DNA of 47,656 nt from Prevotella sp. UBA4217 (GCA_002379425.1 DFTH01000016.1:1-47656); one strand, 5' to 3'; positions 24,843 to 33,772 are shown, counted from the stretch's first letter. Numbers and translations are program-made. Notes: a model not told the origin generated them from the sequence alone.

Positions 24843-26918
24843 TTATGCTTCTTTGTTTTCTTCTTCTGTCGCAGGGGCATCGCCCTTTTCCTCCTTAGCC
24901 TCCAGCGCCTTAGCCTCTGCCTCCAGTTCCTTGGCGCGCTCCTCGGCCATGCGCTCGGCATCGGCCTTCATCTGGGCCTCCAGCAGTTCCTCGGCACGAC
25001 TGGTCCAGGGGCGTTTGCCGAATATCTTCTCCACATCTTCGGCGAAGATTACCTCACGATCGATGAGCAACTGGGCAAGTTGGGCATGACCCTCCTTGTG
25101 CTCCGTCAGAATCTGCTTGGCGCGCTGGTATTGCTCGTCAATCATCTTCAGCACCTCCTCGTCCATCATCTTGGCTGTGGTCTCGGAATAGGGTTTCTGG
25201 AACTGATATTCTGCATTGTTGTAGTAACATACGTTAGGCAGTTTATCACTCATGCCGGCAAAGGCAATCATGCCGTAAGCCTGTTTGGTGACGCGCTCCA
25301 GGTCGTTCATGGCTCCTGTGGAGATATGCCCGACAAAGAGTTCCTCGGCAGCACGGCCTCCGAGCAACGAGCACATCTCGTCGAGCATGGCTTCCTTCGT
25401 CTGGAGCACACGCTCCTCTGGCAGATACCATGCAGCGCCAAGGGCCTGACCGCGTGGAACGATACTGACCTTCACCAGTGGGTTGGCAAACTCCGTGAAC
25501 CAGGAGATGGTGGCATGACCGGCCTCGTGGATGGCGATGGAGCGTTTCTCGGCCTGTGTCATCACCTTGGTCTTCTTTTCCAGACCACCGATGATACGAT
25601 CAACGGCATCAAGGAAGTCTTGTTTCTTCACCGCCTGGCTGTTATGGCGTGCGGCTATCAGGGCGGCTTCGTTACAGACGTTGGCGATGTCGGCTCCAGA
25701 GAAACCTGGTGTCTGACGGGCCAGGAAGTCGATATCCACGCTGTCATCGGTCTTCACGGGCTTCAGGTGCACCTTGAACACCTCCTTGCGCTCGTTGAGG
25801 TCGGGCAGATCGACATGGATCTGGCGGTCGAAGCGGCCTGCACGCAGCAGGGCTGAGTCGAGCATGTCGGCACGGTTCGTGGCCGCGAGGATGATGACAC
25901 CAGAGTTGGTGCCGAAACCGTCCATCTCCGTCAGCAAGGCATTCAGCGTGTTCTCACGCTCATCGTTGCCTCCCATGGCGGGGTTCTTCGAACGGGCGCG
26001 GCCCACGGCGTCGATCTCGTCGATGAAGATGATACAGGGCGACTTCTGCTTGGCCTGTTGGAAGAGGTCGCGCACACGACTGGCACCCACGCCGACGAAC
26101 ATCTCAACGAAGTCGGAGCCGCTCATCGAGAAGAAAGGAACGCCAGCCTCACCGGCGACAGCCTTGGCCAAGAGCGTCTTACCCGTTCCCGGAGGTCCTA
26201 CGAGCAGGGCACCCTTGGGAATCTTACCACCCAGATTTGTATATTTCTGCGGATTCTTCAGGAAATCGACGATCTCCTGCACCTCCTGTTTGGCTCCAGC
26301 CTGTCCAGCCACGTCCTTAAACGTGATGCCCAGGTCGCCGCCCTTCTCGTACATCTTGGCTTTCGACTTGCCGACGCTGAACACGCTGCCTCCAGCACCG
26401 CCTATGCCACCGCCACCCATGCGGCGCATGAAGAATATCCACAGACCTACGATGATGAAGATAGGCAGGAGGTTATAGAACATCATATTGAAGAACTCGT
26501 TTTCCTTGCGGTTCTCATAGGTGAAGTCGCCAGTGAATACTTTATCCTCACGAGCCTTGTTGATGAACTCTTCCACCTGGTCTGTACTGCCGAACTCTAC
26601 TTCCACGTAGGGATCGACACCCGTTTGCTGGGCACTCTGGTGGAACACGTCGCGGATATGCTCGGGCTTGACAAACATCTTGAGGGTACCCTGACCTTTG
26701 TTCACGACAATCTTCGAGGCATAACTGTGGTTCACCATGTCCTTGAAGTCGGAGTAGGAGGCACTCTTGGTGATACTACTGTTCTGTGGCCCTCCACTTG
26801 AGAAATAGAGCAAGCCAAGTGCGATGATGGCCACTACATAGATCCAGTTCATATTGAACTTAGGCATGTTCATCTTCGGGCCATTGTCCTTGTTGTTGGG
26901 TATCTGGTTATTATCCAT
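24843..26918 (-). CDS. ftsH: ATP-dependent zinc metalloprotease FtsH
   Basis: 691 residues. Membrane-bound AAA+ protease that removes damaged or regulatory membrane and soluble proteins. Two membrane helices (about 25-40 and 148-164) flank the periplasmic domain. The AAA module has Walker A GPPGTGKT (241-248), Walker B IIFIDEID (296-303) and a second region of homology ending [11 protein letters not shown]. The zinc site HEAGH is at 464-468. An acidic, Ala/Glu-rich C-terminal tail (from about 645) is typical of Bacteroidetes FtsH. Lies 30 bp downstream of rsfS and 4 bp upstream of cdsA. Confidence 0.96.
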   Translation of the reverse strand: MDNNQIPNNKDNGPKMNMPKFNMNWIYVVAIIALGLLYFSSGGPQNSSITKSASYSDFKDMVNHSYASKIVVNKGQGTLKMFVKPEHIRDVFHQSAQQTGVDPYVEVEFGSTDQVEEFINKAREDKVFTGDFTYENRKENEFFNMMFYNLLPIFIIVGLWIFFMRRMGGGGIGGAGGSVFSVGKSKAKMYEKGGDLGITFKDVAGQAGAKQEVQEIVDFLKNPQKYTNLGGKIPKGALLVGPPGTGKTLLAKAVAGEAGVPFFSMSGSDFVEMFVGVGASRVRDLFQQAKQKSPCIIFIDEIDAVGRARSKNPAMGGNDERENTLNALLTEMDGFGTNSGVIILAATNRADMLDSALLRAGRFDRQIHVDLPDLNERKEVFKVHLKPVKTDDSVDIDFLARQTPGFSGADIANVCNEAALIAARHNSQAVKKQDFLDAVDRIIGGLEKKTKVMTQAEKRSIAIHEAGHATISWFTEFANPLVKVSIVPRGQALGAAWYLPEERVLQTKEAMLDEMCSLLGGRAAEELFVGHISTGAMNDLERVTKQAYGMIAFAGMSDKLPNVCYYNNAEYQFQKPYSETTAKMMDEEVLKMIDEQYQRAKQILTEHKEGHAQLAQLLIDREVIFAEDVEKIFGKRPWTSRAEELLEAQMKADAERMAEERAKELEAEAKALEAKEEKGDAPATEEENKEA

Positions 26919-26948
26919 TATCTATAACTATAAACTATCAACAGTAAA

Positions 26949-27308
26949 CTAATCCAAGTCAGGAATCCTCGTAAGCGGAGCATCCTCCCAGAGATGCTCA
27001 AGGTCATAGTAATCCCTGACGTCAGGCAGGAAGATATGTACCAGCACGTCGCCATAGTCCATGGCTACCCATTGGGCATTCTCAAGTCCCACGACATGGG
27101 CGGGCTTTTCTTTCAGACGTTCGCGGGCCATATCGCCGATGGATTCTGTAATGGCCTCCACCTGTGCAGGCGAGTTGCCTGTACAGATGACAAAATAGTG
27201 GCAGATGGTGCCTTCTATCTTTGTCAGGTCGGCAATCACGATGTTGCTTCCCTTCTTTTCTTGTATTGCTTCTCTAATGGTTTCTACTAATTGTTTTGTT
27301 TGCTCCAT
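26949..27308 (-). CDS. rsfS: Ribosomal silencing factor RsfS
   Basis: 119 residues, the usual length. Binds ribosomal protein L14 and blocks subunit joining under nutrient limitation. Diagnostic stretches: GSNIVIADLTKIEGTICHYFVICTGNSPAQV and WVAMDYGDVLVHIFLPDVRDYYDLEHLWEDA. First gene of the operon with ftsH and cdsA, transcribed from a perfect promoter at 27334-27364. Confidence 0.95.
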   Translation of the reverse strand: MEQTKQLVETIREAIQEKKGSNIVIADLTKIEGTICHYFVICTGNSPAQVEAITESIGDMARERLKEKPAHVVGLENAQWVAMDYGDVLVHIFLPDVRDYYDLEHLWEDAPLTRIPDLD

Positions 27309-27333
27309 ATAATAAATAAGGTGTTCTGGCCTG

Positions 27334-27364
27334 CAAAGTTAGTGTAAATCAGCCTAATTGCAAA
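27334..27364 (-). promoter_or_regulatory. rsfS-ftsH-cdsA promoter (TTTG-N19-TAACTTTG)
   Basis: Minus-strand TTTG (27364-27361) and TAACTTTG (27341-27334), 19 bp apart. Leader of about 25 nt. Divergent from the tRNA-Gln promoter. Confidence 0.8.
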
Positions 27365-27411
27365 ACAAAAGTGGAAATTTTGCGGTTTTTTATAAAAAAA
27401 CAGCAAAAAAT

Positions 27412-27442
27412 TTTGTTGGTTACGGAAAAAGTAGTACCTTTG
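27412..27442 (+). promoter_or_regulatory. tRNA-Gln promoter (TTTG-N19-TACCTTTG)
   Basis: TTTG 27412-27415 and TACCTTTG 27435-27442, 19 bp apart. The tRNA starts 30 nt after the box. Confidence 0.8.
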
Positions 27443-27472
27443 CACCCGCAAAAAGAGATTTGCGCCTTTGAT

Positions 27473-27543
27473 TGGGGTATGGTGTAATGGTAACACTACA
27501 GATTCTGGTCCTGTCATTCTTGGTTCGAGTCCGAGTACCCCAA
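27473..27543 (+). tRNA. tRNA-Gln (anticodon CTG)
   Basis: 71 nt. Acceptor stem TGGGGTA/TACCCCA, D arm with GTGTAATGGTAACAC, anticodon loop TTCTGGT (anticodon CTG), T arm around GGTTCGAGTCC, discriminator A. The last anticodon-stem pair is an A-C mismatch next to the loop; the rest pairs well. CCA not encoded. A terminator follows 7 bp later. Confidence 0.92.
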
Positions 27544-27550
27544 CAAGTTT

Positions 27551-27590
27551 ATCCGCCAAGTCGCTGAGATTCAGTGCTTGGCGGATTTCT
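27551..27590 (+). terminator. tRNA-Gln terminator
   Basis: Arms ATCCGCCAAG (27551-27560) and CTTGGCGGAT (27577-27586), with an inner CTGA/TCAG stem, followed by TTCTTTT. Confidence 0.8.
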
Positions 27591-27738
27591 TTTGCCAAAG
27601 TCTAATCTGCTTCGCCGCACGTCTGAGCCTTATGTTAATATCCGAAAACCGTCTCCTGGCTTAGTGGCAACTGGTCTTGTATTCTTTCGTATTCATAATG
27701 AGGTCTAATAGATGTTTTATGTGTTAGTATAGGTTCTA
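27591..27738. other. Intergenic stretch, nothing recognised
   Basis: No open frame, promoter box or strong structure was found between the tRNA-Gln terminator and the terminator at 27739-27771. Confidence 0.4.
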
Positions 27739-27771
27739 ACAGAAAGGCTTCCGGAATGGAAGCCTTTCTGT
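27739..27771. terminator. Terminator after the DUF349 gene
   Basis: Perfect 14-bp arms (ACAGAAAGGCTTCC at 27739-27752, its complement at 27758-27771) with a 5-nt loop. It lies 6 bp after the stop of the minus-strand gene; a T-rich tail follows only in the plus direction, so it may also stop read-through from the tRNA side. Confidence 0.7.
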
Positions 27772-27777
27772 TTCTTC

Positions 27778-29694
27778 TTATGATTCTTTTTCCTTGTTCT
27801 CTGCGTCGATGGCCTTAATCTTCTCGCGGACAAGGTTCATATCGTCCTTGAGTTTCTGCACTTTCCTGTTCATCTCGTCGATGAGGCTATTGCCTTTCTT
27901 CGAACTGGCATTGAGGAAACCGAGGTTGTTCTCATACGTCTGTACCTCCTGTTTGATGGCCTCATATTGGCGGAATAGGCGGGCACGCTCATTGTCGAGG
28001 GCACTTTCTCCGCGCTCAGCCACTTGCTTGAGGTTCTGCTTGAAGTTATTCAGACGGCGCTTGGCAACGGAGATGTTCAGGTCTTTGTAGAGTTTGTCGA
28101 GCACGGCATGATATTCGGCATACACCTTGTCCTTTTCTTTGAAAGGCACGTGCCCGATGGCGTTGTACTCCTCCACCAGTTTCTGGACTTTTGCCTGGAT
28201 ATCGTCTCCGGTCTGCTCAGCGGCGGCCTTCAGTTTCTCGATGACTTCGCGCTTCTTGCTTAAGTTGGCGTATTCCTCACCGTGCTGTCCGACGCCTGCT
28301 GCCTTGCGGGCTTCGAAGAACTTATTGCAGGCACCCAGGAACTCCTCCCAGAGTTGGTCGCCCAACTTCTTGGGCACCATGCCGATGGTCTTCCACTCTT
28401 TCTGAAGGGCGATCAGTTTGTCGCCTGTCGATTTCCATTCTGTGGAATTCTGAAGGGCCTTGGCTTTCTCGATAAGGGCGCGCTTCTTCTCCGCGTTCTC
28501 CTTGAAGGTATCCTTCAGTGTCTTGAAATATTCTGCCTTACGCCCGAAGAAGTCGTCGCAGGCGGCACGGAAGCGCTCGAAGATCTTCACATTCATCTTC
28601 TGTGGGGCAAAGCCGATGGTCTTCCATTCTGCCTGCAGGTCGATAATCTGCTTGGTGTGCTTTTCCCAGTCGCCACTACCCTTGTTCTCCTCAGCGGCAA
28701 TAGCCTCCACCTGCTCGCAGAGGGCTGTCTTGCGGGCCAGGTTCTCCTCTTCCTTGGCGCGGATGCCCTCGAAATGCTGTTGGTGACGCTTATTGATAAC
28801 TGTTGAGGCTGCCTTGAATCGGTTCCATATTTCCTCGCGCTGCTCCTTAGCCACAGGACCGATTTCGCGGTATTCCTGATGGAGTTTCTGCAACTGGTGG
28901 AAGGCGCTGATAACATCCTCTTCGTCAGCCAGTTTCTCGGCCACCTCGCAAAGACGGGTCTTTGCCTCCAGGTTCTTCTTGAAGTCCAGTTCACGGGCCT
29001 CGCTGTTCAGGCGAAGCATGTCATAGAACTGCTCCACGTACAACTGGTAGTTACGCCAGAGTTCGTTGGCTTTCTCTGCAGGTACGTTCTTGATCTCCCG
29101 CCACTGCTGTTGGAGGGTCTGGAATTCCTTATAACTCTTGTTGGCATCCTCTGGAGTGGTGATCATGGTCTTGATCTTCTCGATGATAGCCAACTTCTTC
29201 GTCAGATTCTCTTGCTTCTCGGCTTCTTGCTCCTTGAATATCTTGGCACGCTTCTCCTTGATAATACCCATCTCAGCCTTGAAGGCTTCCTCTGTTTCAT
29301 CAGGGGTAATCTGATATTGCTCAGGGTCGCCGCCTCCGTCGATGTATGCCTTCAACTTGGCTTCGCGCTCTGCAATATGCAACTTGTAGAAAGCGGTCTT
29401 CAGATAATCCACTTCGTCTTTTTGGGGAGTCTCTTCACCATGGGCTATTTCCCGTACACGTTCAAGGATTTCCGCTTTGGTCTCATAGACCTTACGGGGC
29501 TCCTCTTCAGTAGGTGCTAAGGCATCCTCCGTGGGTGCTGCTTCCTCGGTTTCTACTTGAGAAGTGCTTTCTGCTGTCGCTTCTTCGGCTGGCATCTGGG
29601 CAACTTCTTCCTTGATTACTTCATTCTGACCCTGCTCTTCGACTGGCGAAGCGGCTGTGCCGTTTACGAGGGTTTTGTCTTGAGAGTCCATCAT
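27778..29694 (-). CDS. DUF349-repeat protein
   Basis: 638 residues. An acidic, low-complexity N-terminus (about 1-65, Glu/Ala/Thr) is followed by five or more helical DUF349 repeats of about 70 residues, each with a W-x-x-IG/V-x-x-P core: QQWREIKNVPAEKANELWR, EYREIGPVAKEQREEIWNR, EWKTIGFAPQKMNVKIFER, EWKTIGMVPKKLGDQLWEE and EYNAIGHVPFKEKDKVYAE. The C-terminus is coiled coil. DUF349 proteins are cytoplasmic, very helical, conserved in Bacteroidetes and of unknown function. Two adjacent ATGs (29694, 29691). The leader holds a 16-bp palindrome. Confidence 0.9.
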   Translation of the reverse strand: MMDSQDKTLVNGTAASPVEEQGQNEVIKEEVAQMPAEEATAESTSQVETEEAAPTEDALAPTEEEPRKVYETKAEILERVREIAHGEETPQKDEVDYLKTAFYKLHIAEREAKLKAYIDGGGDPEQYQITPDETEEAFKAEMGIIKEKRAKIFKEQEAEKQENLTKKLAIIEKIKTMITTPEDANKSYKEFQTLQQQWREIKNVPAEKANELWRNYQLYVEQFYDMLRLNSEARELDFKKNLEAKTRLCEVAEKLADEEDVISAFHQLQKLHQEYREIGPVAKEQREEIWNRFKAASTVINKRHQQHFEGIRAKEEENLARKTALCEQVEAIAAEENKGSGDWEKHTKQIIDLQAEWKTIGFAPQKMNVKIFERFRAACDDFFGRKAEYFKTLKDTFKENAEKKRALIEKAKALQNSTEWKSTGDKLIALQKEWKTIGMVPKKLGDQLWEEFLGACNKFFEARKAAGVGQHGEEYANLSKKREVIEKLKAAAEQTGDDIQAKVQKLVEEYNAIGHVPFKEKDKVYAEYHAVLDKLYKDLNISVAKRRLNNFKQNLKQVAERGESALDNERARLFRQYEAIKQEVQTYENNLGFLNASSKKGNSLIDEMNRKVQKLKDDMNLVREKIKAIDAENKEKES

Positions 29695-29725
29695 TTAACT
29701 TTTTTAGTTATTGACCATTCGTATT

Positions 29726-29741
29726 ATGGTGCATGCACCAT
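29726..29741. promoter_or_regulatory. 16-bp perfect palindrome in the DUF349 gene leader
   Basis: ATGGTGCATGCACCAT, a perfect dyad between the -7 box (29786-29793) and the start codon. It could be a repressor site or a leader hairpin. A 16-bp perfect palindrome is rare by chance. Confidence 0.5.
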
Positions 29742-29785
29742 CATTATTCGGCTACACGACTGTCTGTGAATAGCCTATTTGGGGT

Positions 29786-29793
29786 CAAAATTA
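29786..29793 (-). promoter_or_regulatory. -7 box (TAATTTTG) for the DUF349 gene
   Basis: Minus-strand TAATTTTG, about 90 nt before the ATG. No good TTTG at the expected -33. Confidence 0.45.
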
Positions 29794-29836
29794 CGAAAAA
29801 AGTCAAAAATAATCTCTTATATAAAGTTAAAAGATG

Positions 29837-30763
29837 CTAAACAAGCCTTTTTGAACGGAAAAACCACCACGCCATGCCTGATATAGCCACTGAAACAACC
29901 ATGGCGAAGACAAATCCCCATGGTTTTTCCTCCATACCGTTGATAAGGTTCATACCAAACATCGAGGTGACGAGCGTGGGTATCATCATGATGATCGTGA
30001 CGGATGTCAGTGTACGCATCACGGTGTTCATGTTGTTGTTGATGATGCTGGAATAGGTATCCATTGTGGATTCGAGGATATTGGAATAGATCGAGGTGGT
30101 CTCGCGGGCCTGCGACATCTCGATGTTCACGTCTTCGATGAGGTCGGCATCCAGTTCATCGATCTGCAGTTTGAACTTCAGTTTGGAGAGCAGGTTCTCA
30201 TTGCCACGGATGGAAGTCTGGAAGTAGGTGAGTGAGTCTTGCAGGCGGCTCAGGCCGATCAGACTCTCGTTGTTCACCTCACGATCCAGGTTGCGCTTGG
30301 CCTTGTCGATGAGCATCGAGATTTGCTTCAGGCGCTTCAGGTACCAGACGGCCGAAGAGAGGAACAGACGGAAGATCATATCGACATAGTCGGTAAATCC
30401 TTCGTTGCGCTTCTGCTGGTAACTGAGGAAGTCGATCATCATGTTCGTCTCGTAGTAGCAGACGGTGATGGTGACGTCACGCTTGTGGATGATACCCAGC
30501 GGTACGGTGGTATAGGGAGTGCGGCTCCGTACCTCTTTCACGTAGGGGATACGGAGGATGATAAGCATCCATCCGTCGTCGTACTCATAGCGGGCACGCT
30601 CGTCGGTATCGCTGATGTCCGACATGAAGTAGTCGGGGATGTTGAACTTCTCTTCGAGTTCGCGCTGGTCCTCTTCGGTGGGGCATGTCACCTGTATCCA
30701 GCAATTGGGCTGCCACTCTGAGAGTTGGGTCAGTCCGCCTTGGGTGTTCCAGAAAGTCTTCAT
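29837..30763 (-). CDS. corA: CorA-family magnesium/metal transporter
   Basis: 308 residues. A large cytoplasmic domain is followed by two C-terminal membrane helices (VTIIMMIPTLVTSMFGMN and WGFVFAMVVSVAISGMAWWFF). The invariant GMN pore motif is at 270-272. The family forms pentameric Mg2+ (or Co2+/Ni2+) channels; which metal is carried is not readable. The mRNA leader is about 165 nt and can pair just upstream of the ATG (8-bp GCTAATCC/GGATTAGC), so a leader-based control of translation is possible. Confidence 0.93.
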   Translation of the reverse strand: MKTFWNTQGGLTQLSEWQPNCWIQVTCPTEEDQRELEEKFNIPDYFMSDISDTDERARYEYDDGWMLIILRIPYVKEVRSRTPYTTVPLGIIHKRDVTITVCYYETNMMIDFLSYQQKRNEGFTDYVDMIFRLFLSSAVWYLKRLKQISMLIDKAKRNLDREVNNESLIGLSRLQDSLTYFQTSIRGNENLLSKLKFKLQIDELDADLIEDVNIEMSQARETTSIYSNILESTMDTYSSIINNNMNTVMRTLTSVTIIMMIPTLVTSMFGMNLINGMEEKPWGFVFAMVVSVAISGMAWWFFRSKRLV

Positions 30764-30766
30764 TTT

Positions 30767-30843
30767 GCTAATCCTTTTTTTCGGGGGCGCGGTGGCACGG
30801 GGTGCCGTGGCGCGAGAAATGATTAAGCGGCAAGAGGATTAGC
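30767..30843 (-). promoter_or_regulatory. corA leader structure: 8-bp stem enclosing a G/C-rich hairpin
   Basis: In the minus-strand leader GCTAATCC (30843-30836) can pair with GGATTAGC (30774-30767), which ends 3 nt before the corA ATG. Between them lies a G/C hairpin with arms 30794-30798 and 30802-30806 and an A-run. Formation would cover the ribosome entry region. Not a recognised M-box. Confidence 0.45.
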
Positions 30844-30935
30844 GGTCTTGCCTGCTTGTCCTCCAGCCTTAACGTTTGAATGTTTCCGCCGGGTAATCGT
30901 CCATAATTTTGTTAATACTTTAGTGAATTTGGTTG

Positions 30936-30966
30936 CAAAGGTAAATAAAAAATGGCGATAATCAAA
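30936..30966 (-). promoter_or_regulatory. corA promoter nested in the pepD terminator (TTTG-N19-TACCTTTG)
   Basis: Minus-strand TTTG (30966-30963) lies in the terminator loop and TACCTTTG (30943-30936) follows the T-run, exactly 19 bp apart. It faces corA. Confidence 0.75.
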
Positions 30967-30986
30967 GAAAATCGCCATTTTTTTTT
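30947..30986 (-). terminator. pepD terminator
   Basis: Arms AAAAAATGGCGAT (30947-30959) and ATCGCCATTTTTT (30971-30983), 11-nt loop; T-runs in both directions. On the minus strand it follows pepD. Confidence 0.8.
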
Positions 30987-31010
30987 CGGGGCACGGGGCC
31001 GCGGGGTGCG
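30987..31010. repeat. G-rich hairpin element between pepD and its terminator
   Basis: GGGGCAC, G/C-rich centre, then GTGCG form a GCAC/GTGC dyad next to a T-run. Related elements are at 30782-30817 and 32503-32534. Confidence 0.45.
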
Positions 31011-31012
31011 TA

Positions 31013-32470
31013 TCACTTCTCGGGGATGTCTTCGAGCGTCTTCTTCAGGAGTTGCCAGAAGGGCTCGACGGTCTTGATGAGGGCGCGCTCCGTGGTGGTG
31101 TGGGGCGACTTCATCGTGGGACCGAGGCTGACGACATCCAGATGGGGGTACTTGCCGAGGATGACGGAGCACTCCAATCCGGCATGATCCACCTGCACGA
31201 TACCGTCTTCTCCGAAGAGTGACTTGTATTCCTTCATGAGCAGGTTCAGGATCTCAGAGTCGGGGTTGGGGTCCCAGCCGCCATACGAGCCGGCGGTCTC
31301 CACCTTCATGCCTGCCATCGAGAAGCAACTCTCCAGGGTCTTCACGATATAGTCCTTCATGTCCTCACGGCTCGAACGGGCCAGGATCTGCAACAAGGCC
31401 TTGCCTGCGCCGATGTTGATGATGGCGAGGTTGGAGGATGTCTCCACGACAGAGGGGTAGGAGGGGATCATGCGGATCACGCCGTCGTGGCAGGCATAGA
31501 TTGCATTGATGAGGTTGTCCTGAATCTCTACGGGTACCTCGGTCTTTGGGGTCTCTACTTCCTCGCAGATCACTTCAATGCCCGTCTCGATACCCTTGTA
31601 CTCGTCGGTGAAGTCCTCGAGCCAGTCGGCAGCGAGTTCCTTCATGGCCTCCAGGTTCTCCTTCGGCAGTGTCAGCACGGCCTCGGCCTTGAAGGGGATG
31701 GCATTGCGCATGTTACCGCCCTGCCAGCAGGCCAGACGGGCGTCGAGTTCCTCAACGGCCTCACGCACCAGACGGACGAGCAGTTTGTTGGCATTGCCAC
31801 GGCCCTCGTGGATCTCCAGACCGCTGTGTCCGCCGCGCAGACCTTTCACGGTGACTTTCACGGCAGCATCCTCAGGATCAGTCTCCACTTCCTTGTAGTC
31901 GAGGGTTGCCGTCACGTCGATGCCTCCTGCGGAGCCAATGACGAACTTGCCCCAGTGCTCCGAGTCGAGGTTCATCAGGATATCGCCCTGTAACTCGTTT
32001 TCTGGCAGGTCGTTGGCACCGTACATGCCTGTCTCCTCGTCAGCGGTGATCAGGGCATTGATAGGACCATGCTTCAGCGTCTTGTCCTCCATGACGGCCA
32101 TGATGGCAGCCACGCCCAGTCCGTTGTCGGCACCAAGGGTCGTGCCCTTGGCCTTCACCCACTCACCGTCGATCCACGGCTGGATGGGATCCGTCTCGAA
32201 GTTGTGGGTACTCTCTGGTGTCTTCTGCGGCACCATGTCCATGTGTGCCTGCAGGATCACGCCCTTGCGGTTCTCATAGCCAGGGGCGGCGGGCTTCCGC
32301 ATCACGATATTGCCAGCGGGGTCTTTGAACACTTCGACACCAGCCTCCTTGCCGAAGTCGAGGAGGAACTGCTGGATCTTCTCCAGATGTCCGCTCGGGC
32401 GCGGTACTTGTGTCAGTTTGTAGAAGTTTTGCCAGATGCATTCTGGCTTCAGGTTCTTAATTTCGCTCAT
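31013..32470 (-). CDS. pepD: Aminoacyl-histidine dipeptidase (PepD, M20 family)
   Basis: 485 residues, full length for the dizinc cytosolic dipeptidase that splits Xaa-His and other dipeptides. Metal ligands and catalytic residues are visible: HMD with His 76, the bridging Asp 115 in GADNGLGVA, and the catalytic/ligand Glu pair 145-146 in TADEETGMYG. The C-terminal ligand histidine lies in SLGPTMKSPHTTTERALI. The dimerisation lid domain (about 190-390) is complete. Located downstream of a membrane-protein gene on the same strand; ends at a terminator that contains the corA promoter. Confidence 0.93.
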   Translation of the reverse strand: MSEIKNLKPECIWQNFYKLTQVPRPSGHLEKIQQFLLDFGKEAGVEVFKDPAGNIVMRKPAAPGYENRKGVILQAHMDMVPQKTPESTHNFETDPIQPWIDGEWVKAKGTTLGADNGLGVAAIMAVMEDKTLKHGPINALITADEETGMYGANDLPENELQGDILMNLDSEHWGKFVIGSAGGIDVTATLDYKEVETDPEDAAVKVTVKGLRGGHSGLEIHEGRGNANKLLVRLVREAVEELDARLACWQGGNMRNAIPFKAEAVLTLPKENLEAMKELAADWLEDFTDEYKGIETGIEVICEEVETPKTEVPVEIQDNLINAIYACHDGVIRMIPSYPSVVETSSNLAIINIGAGKALLQILARSSREDMKDYIVKTLESCFSMAGMKVETAGSYGGWDPNPDSEILNLLMKEYKSLFGEDGIVQVDHAGLECSVILGKYPHLDVVSLGPTMKSPHTTTERALIKTVEPFWQLLKKTLEDIPEK

Positions 32471-32502
32471 AGTTTTATTTTTTTTTGTGGAATGTGGGAT
32501 GA

Positions 32503-32534
32503 GGTAATCGGTGGTGCGGGGGCACGAGATTACC
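32503..32534. repeat. G-rich hairpin between pepD and the flippase-like gene
   Basis: GGTAATC (32503-32509) pairs with GATTACC (32528-32534), and inside it GTGC pairs with GCAC around a G-run. Could end the 32550-33602 transcript (minus strand), although no T-run follows there. Confidence 0.5.
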
Positions 32535-32549
32535 TTTTCCCGTTGGTGA

Positions 32550-33602
32550 TTATTGTTGTTTGTTTAACTTTTCTTGTAGTGATGTACCCCGTACCTTCGT
32601 GAACGCGAGTGCCGCCCAGGCATACACGCCGAGGGCGACGACGAGCATTGTCTGCACGGTATGTACGATGAGTACGAACCAGAGGGCCTGCTCGTCGGCC
32701 ACGCCATAGAGGATGAGCATCGTCTTGATGGCGAAGTGCCAGGGACCGGCCCCGTTGGGCGTGGGCACGATGACGGCGAAGTTGGCCACGACGAAGGATA
32801 CCAGTGCACAGCCGATGCCGAGGTGCGCGGTAAAGTCGAAGCAGAAGAATGTCAGGTAGTAGTGGAGGAAGTACATCACCCAGATGCCGATGGAGAAGAA
32901 GAGGTAGAGCGGCAGGTTCTTGACGTCCTTCAATGAGAGCACGCCCTCCCAGATGCCGTTCAGCGTCATCTTCACCTTATTATATATAGAGAAGTTCTTC
33001 AGCAGCAGGTGGAGCAGGATAAGGACGGCGACGGCACAGACGGCGGTGACGAGCCACCCTGTCAGTGAGAAACCGTCCAGAATGTGGTCGAGCGACGTGC
33101 CAGTCTTCTCGAAGAAGGTGCCGAACATGCTCATCTCCAGCAGCAGGATCAGTCCGGAATAGGCCAGCACGATCAGCGTATCGACAGCCCGTTCTGTCAC
33201 CACGGTGCCGAGGGCCTTGGAGAATGAGATGCCGTCGTAGCGTTTCAGCACGCCGCAGCGGGTGAACTCCCCGATGCGCGGGATGATCAGACTGACGGCA
33301 TACGACAGGAATACGGCATTCAGGCAGACGGAGGTGCGCGCCTCCGCTCCTCCGCGCCCCTGTTCTTCTCCTTTCGAAAGAATCGGATCCAGCGTCTGCT
33401 TCCATCGCCAGCCGCGGAACGCCTGAGCCAGGATGCCGAAGGGGAAGGACAGTAGCATCCATGTCCAGTCCATCTCCTCTGTCATTACCTGCATCAGACG
33501 GCTGAAGTCCTCGCCACGGTACATCCAATACAGGATGGCTCCTCCCAACAGGATGGGGAAGATAATCTTGGTGGCATTGGTGAGGATGGTTTTCATGTCC
33601 AT
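32550..33602 (-). CDS. Lysylphosphatidylglycerol-synthase-TM-region (flippase-like) membrane protein
   Basis: 350 residues from the ATG at 33602, which sits 5 nt after a promoter box (a second ATG at 33596 is equally usable; an upstream in-frame ATG lies before the promoter). Six to eight membrane segments with the family pattern: ILLGGAILYWMYRG near the start, GWRWKQTLDP, FLSYAVSLIIPRIGEFTRCGVLKRY, and VVANFAVIVPTPNGAGPWHFAIK. This UPF0104/AglD-like domain is the flippase half of MprF; alone it is common in Bacteroidetes and presumably moves lipids or lipid-linked sugars. Substrate unknown. Confidence 0.88.
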   Translation of the reverse strand: MDMKTILTNATKIIFPILLGGAILYWMYRGEDFSRLMQVMTEEMDWTWMLLSFPFGILAQAFRGWRWKQTLDPILSKGEEQGRGGAEARTSVCLNAVFLSYAVSLIIPRIGEFTRCGVLKRYDGISFSKALGTVVTERAVDTLIVLAYSGLILLLEMSMFGTFFEKTGTSLDHILDGFSLTGWLVTAVCAVAVLILLHLLLKNFSIYNKVKMTLNGIWEGVLSLKDVKNLPLYLFFSIGIWVMYFLHYYLTFFCFDFTAHLGIGCALVSFVVANFAVIVPTPNGAGPWHFAIKTMLILYGVADEQALWFVLIVHTVQTMLVVALGVYAWAALAFTKVRGTSLQEKLNKQQ

Positions 33603-33607
33603 AGGTG

Positions 33608-33615
33608 CAAAGGTA
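33608..33615 (-). promoter_or_regulatory. -7 box (TACCTTTG) for the flippase-like gene
   Basis: Minus-strand TACCTTTG 5 nt before the first ATG, nearly leaderless. Confidence 0.6.
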
Positions 33616-33741
33616 CGAATAATTACCGTAAAGAAGGAAAAAAAAAGGGAAAAAGTGAGCATTGGGTATAAATCTGTCCCTATTTATAATTGACACGTGT
33701 CAATGAAATAGCCGTTTTTAAGGTCTTTCTGTCCGGATTTC

Positions 33742-33772
33742 TTGTCTGTGTGCGTAAACAGCCGTACCTTTG
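33742..33772 (+). promoter_or_regulatory. Promoter for the 30-residue peptide gene
   Basis: TTG (33742-33744), 20 bp, TACCTTTG (33765-33772). The text after the box (GCAGCGTCAAAAGACAATA) closely resembles that after the box at 35393. Confidence 0.65.

Noticed and set aside
27473..27543. tRNA-Gln pseudogene because of the A-C mismatch in the anticodon stem
   Set aside because: All other stems pair, it has a perfect promoter and terminator, and a mismatch beside the loop is tolerated.
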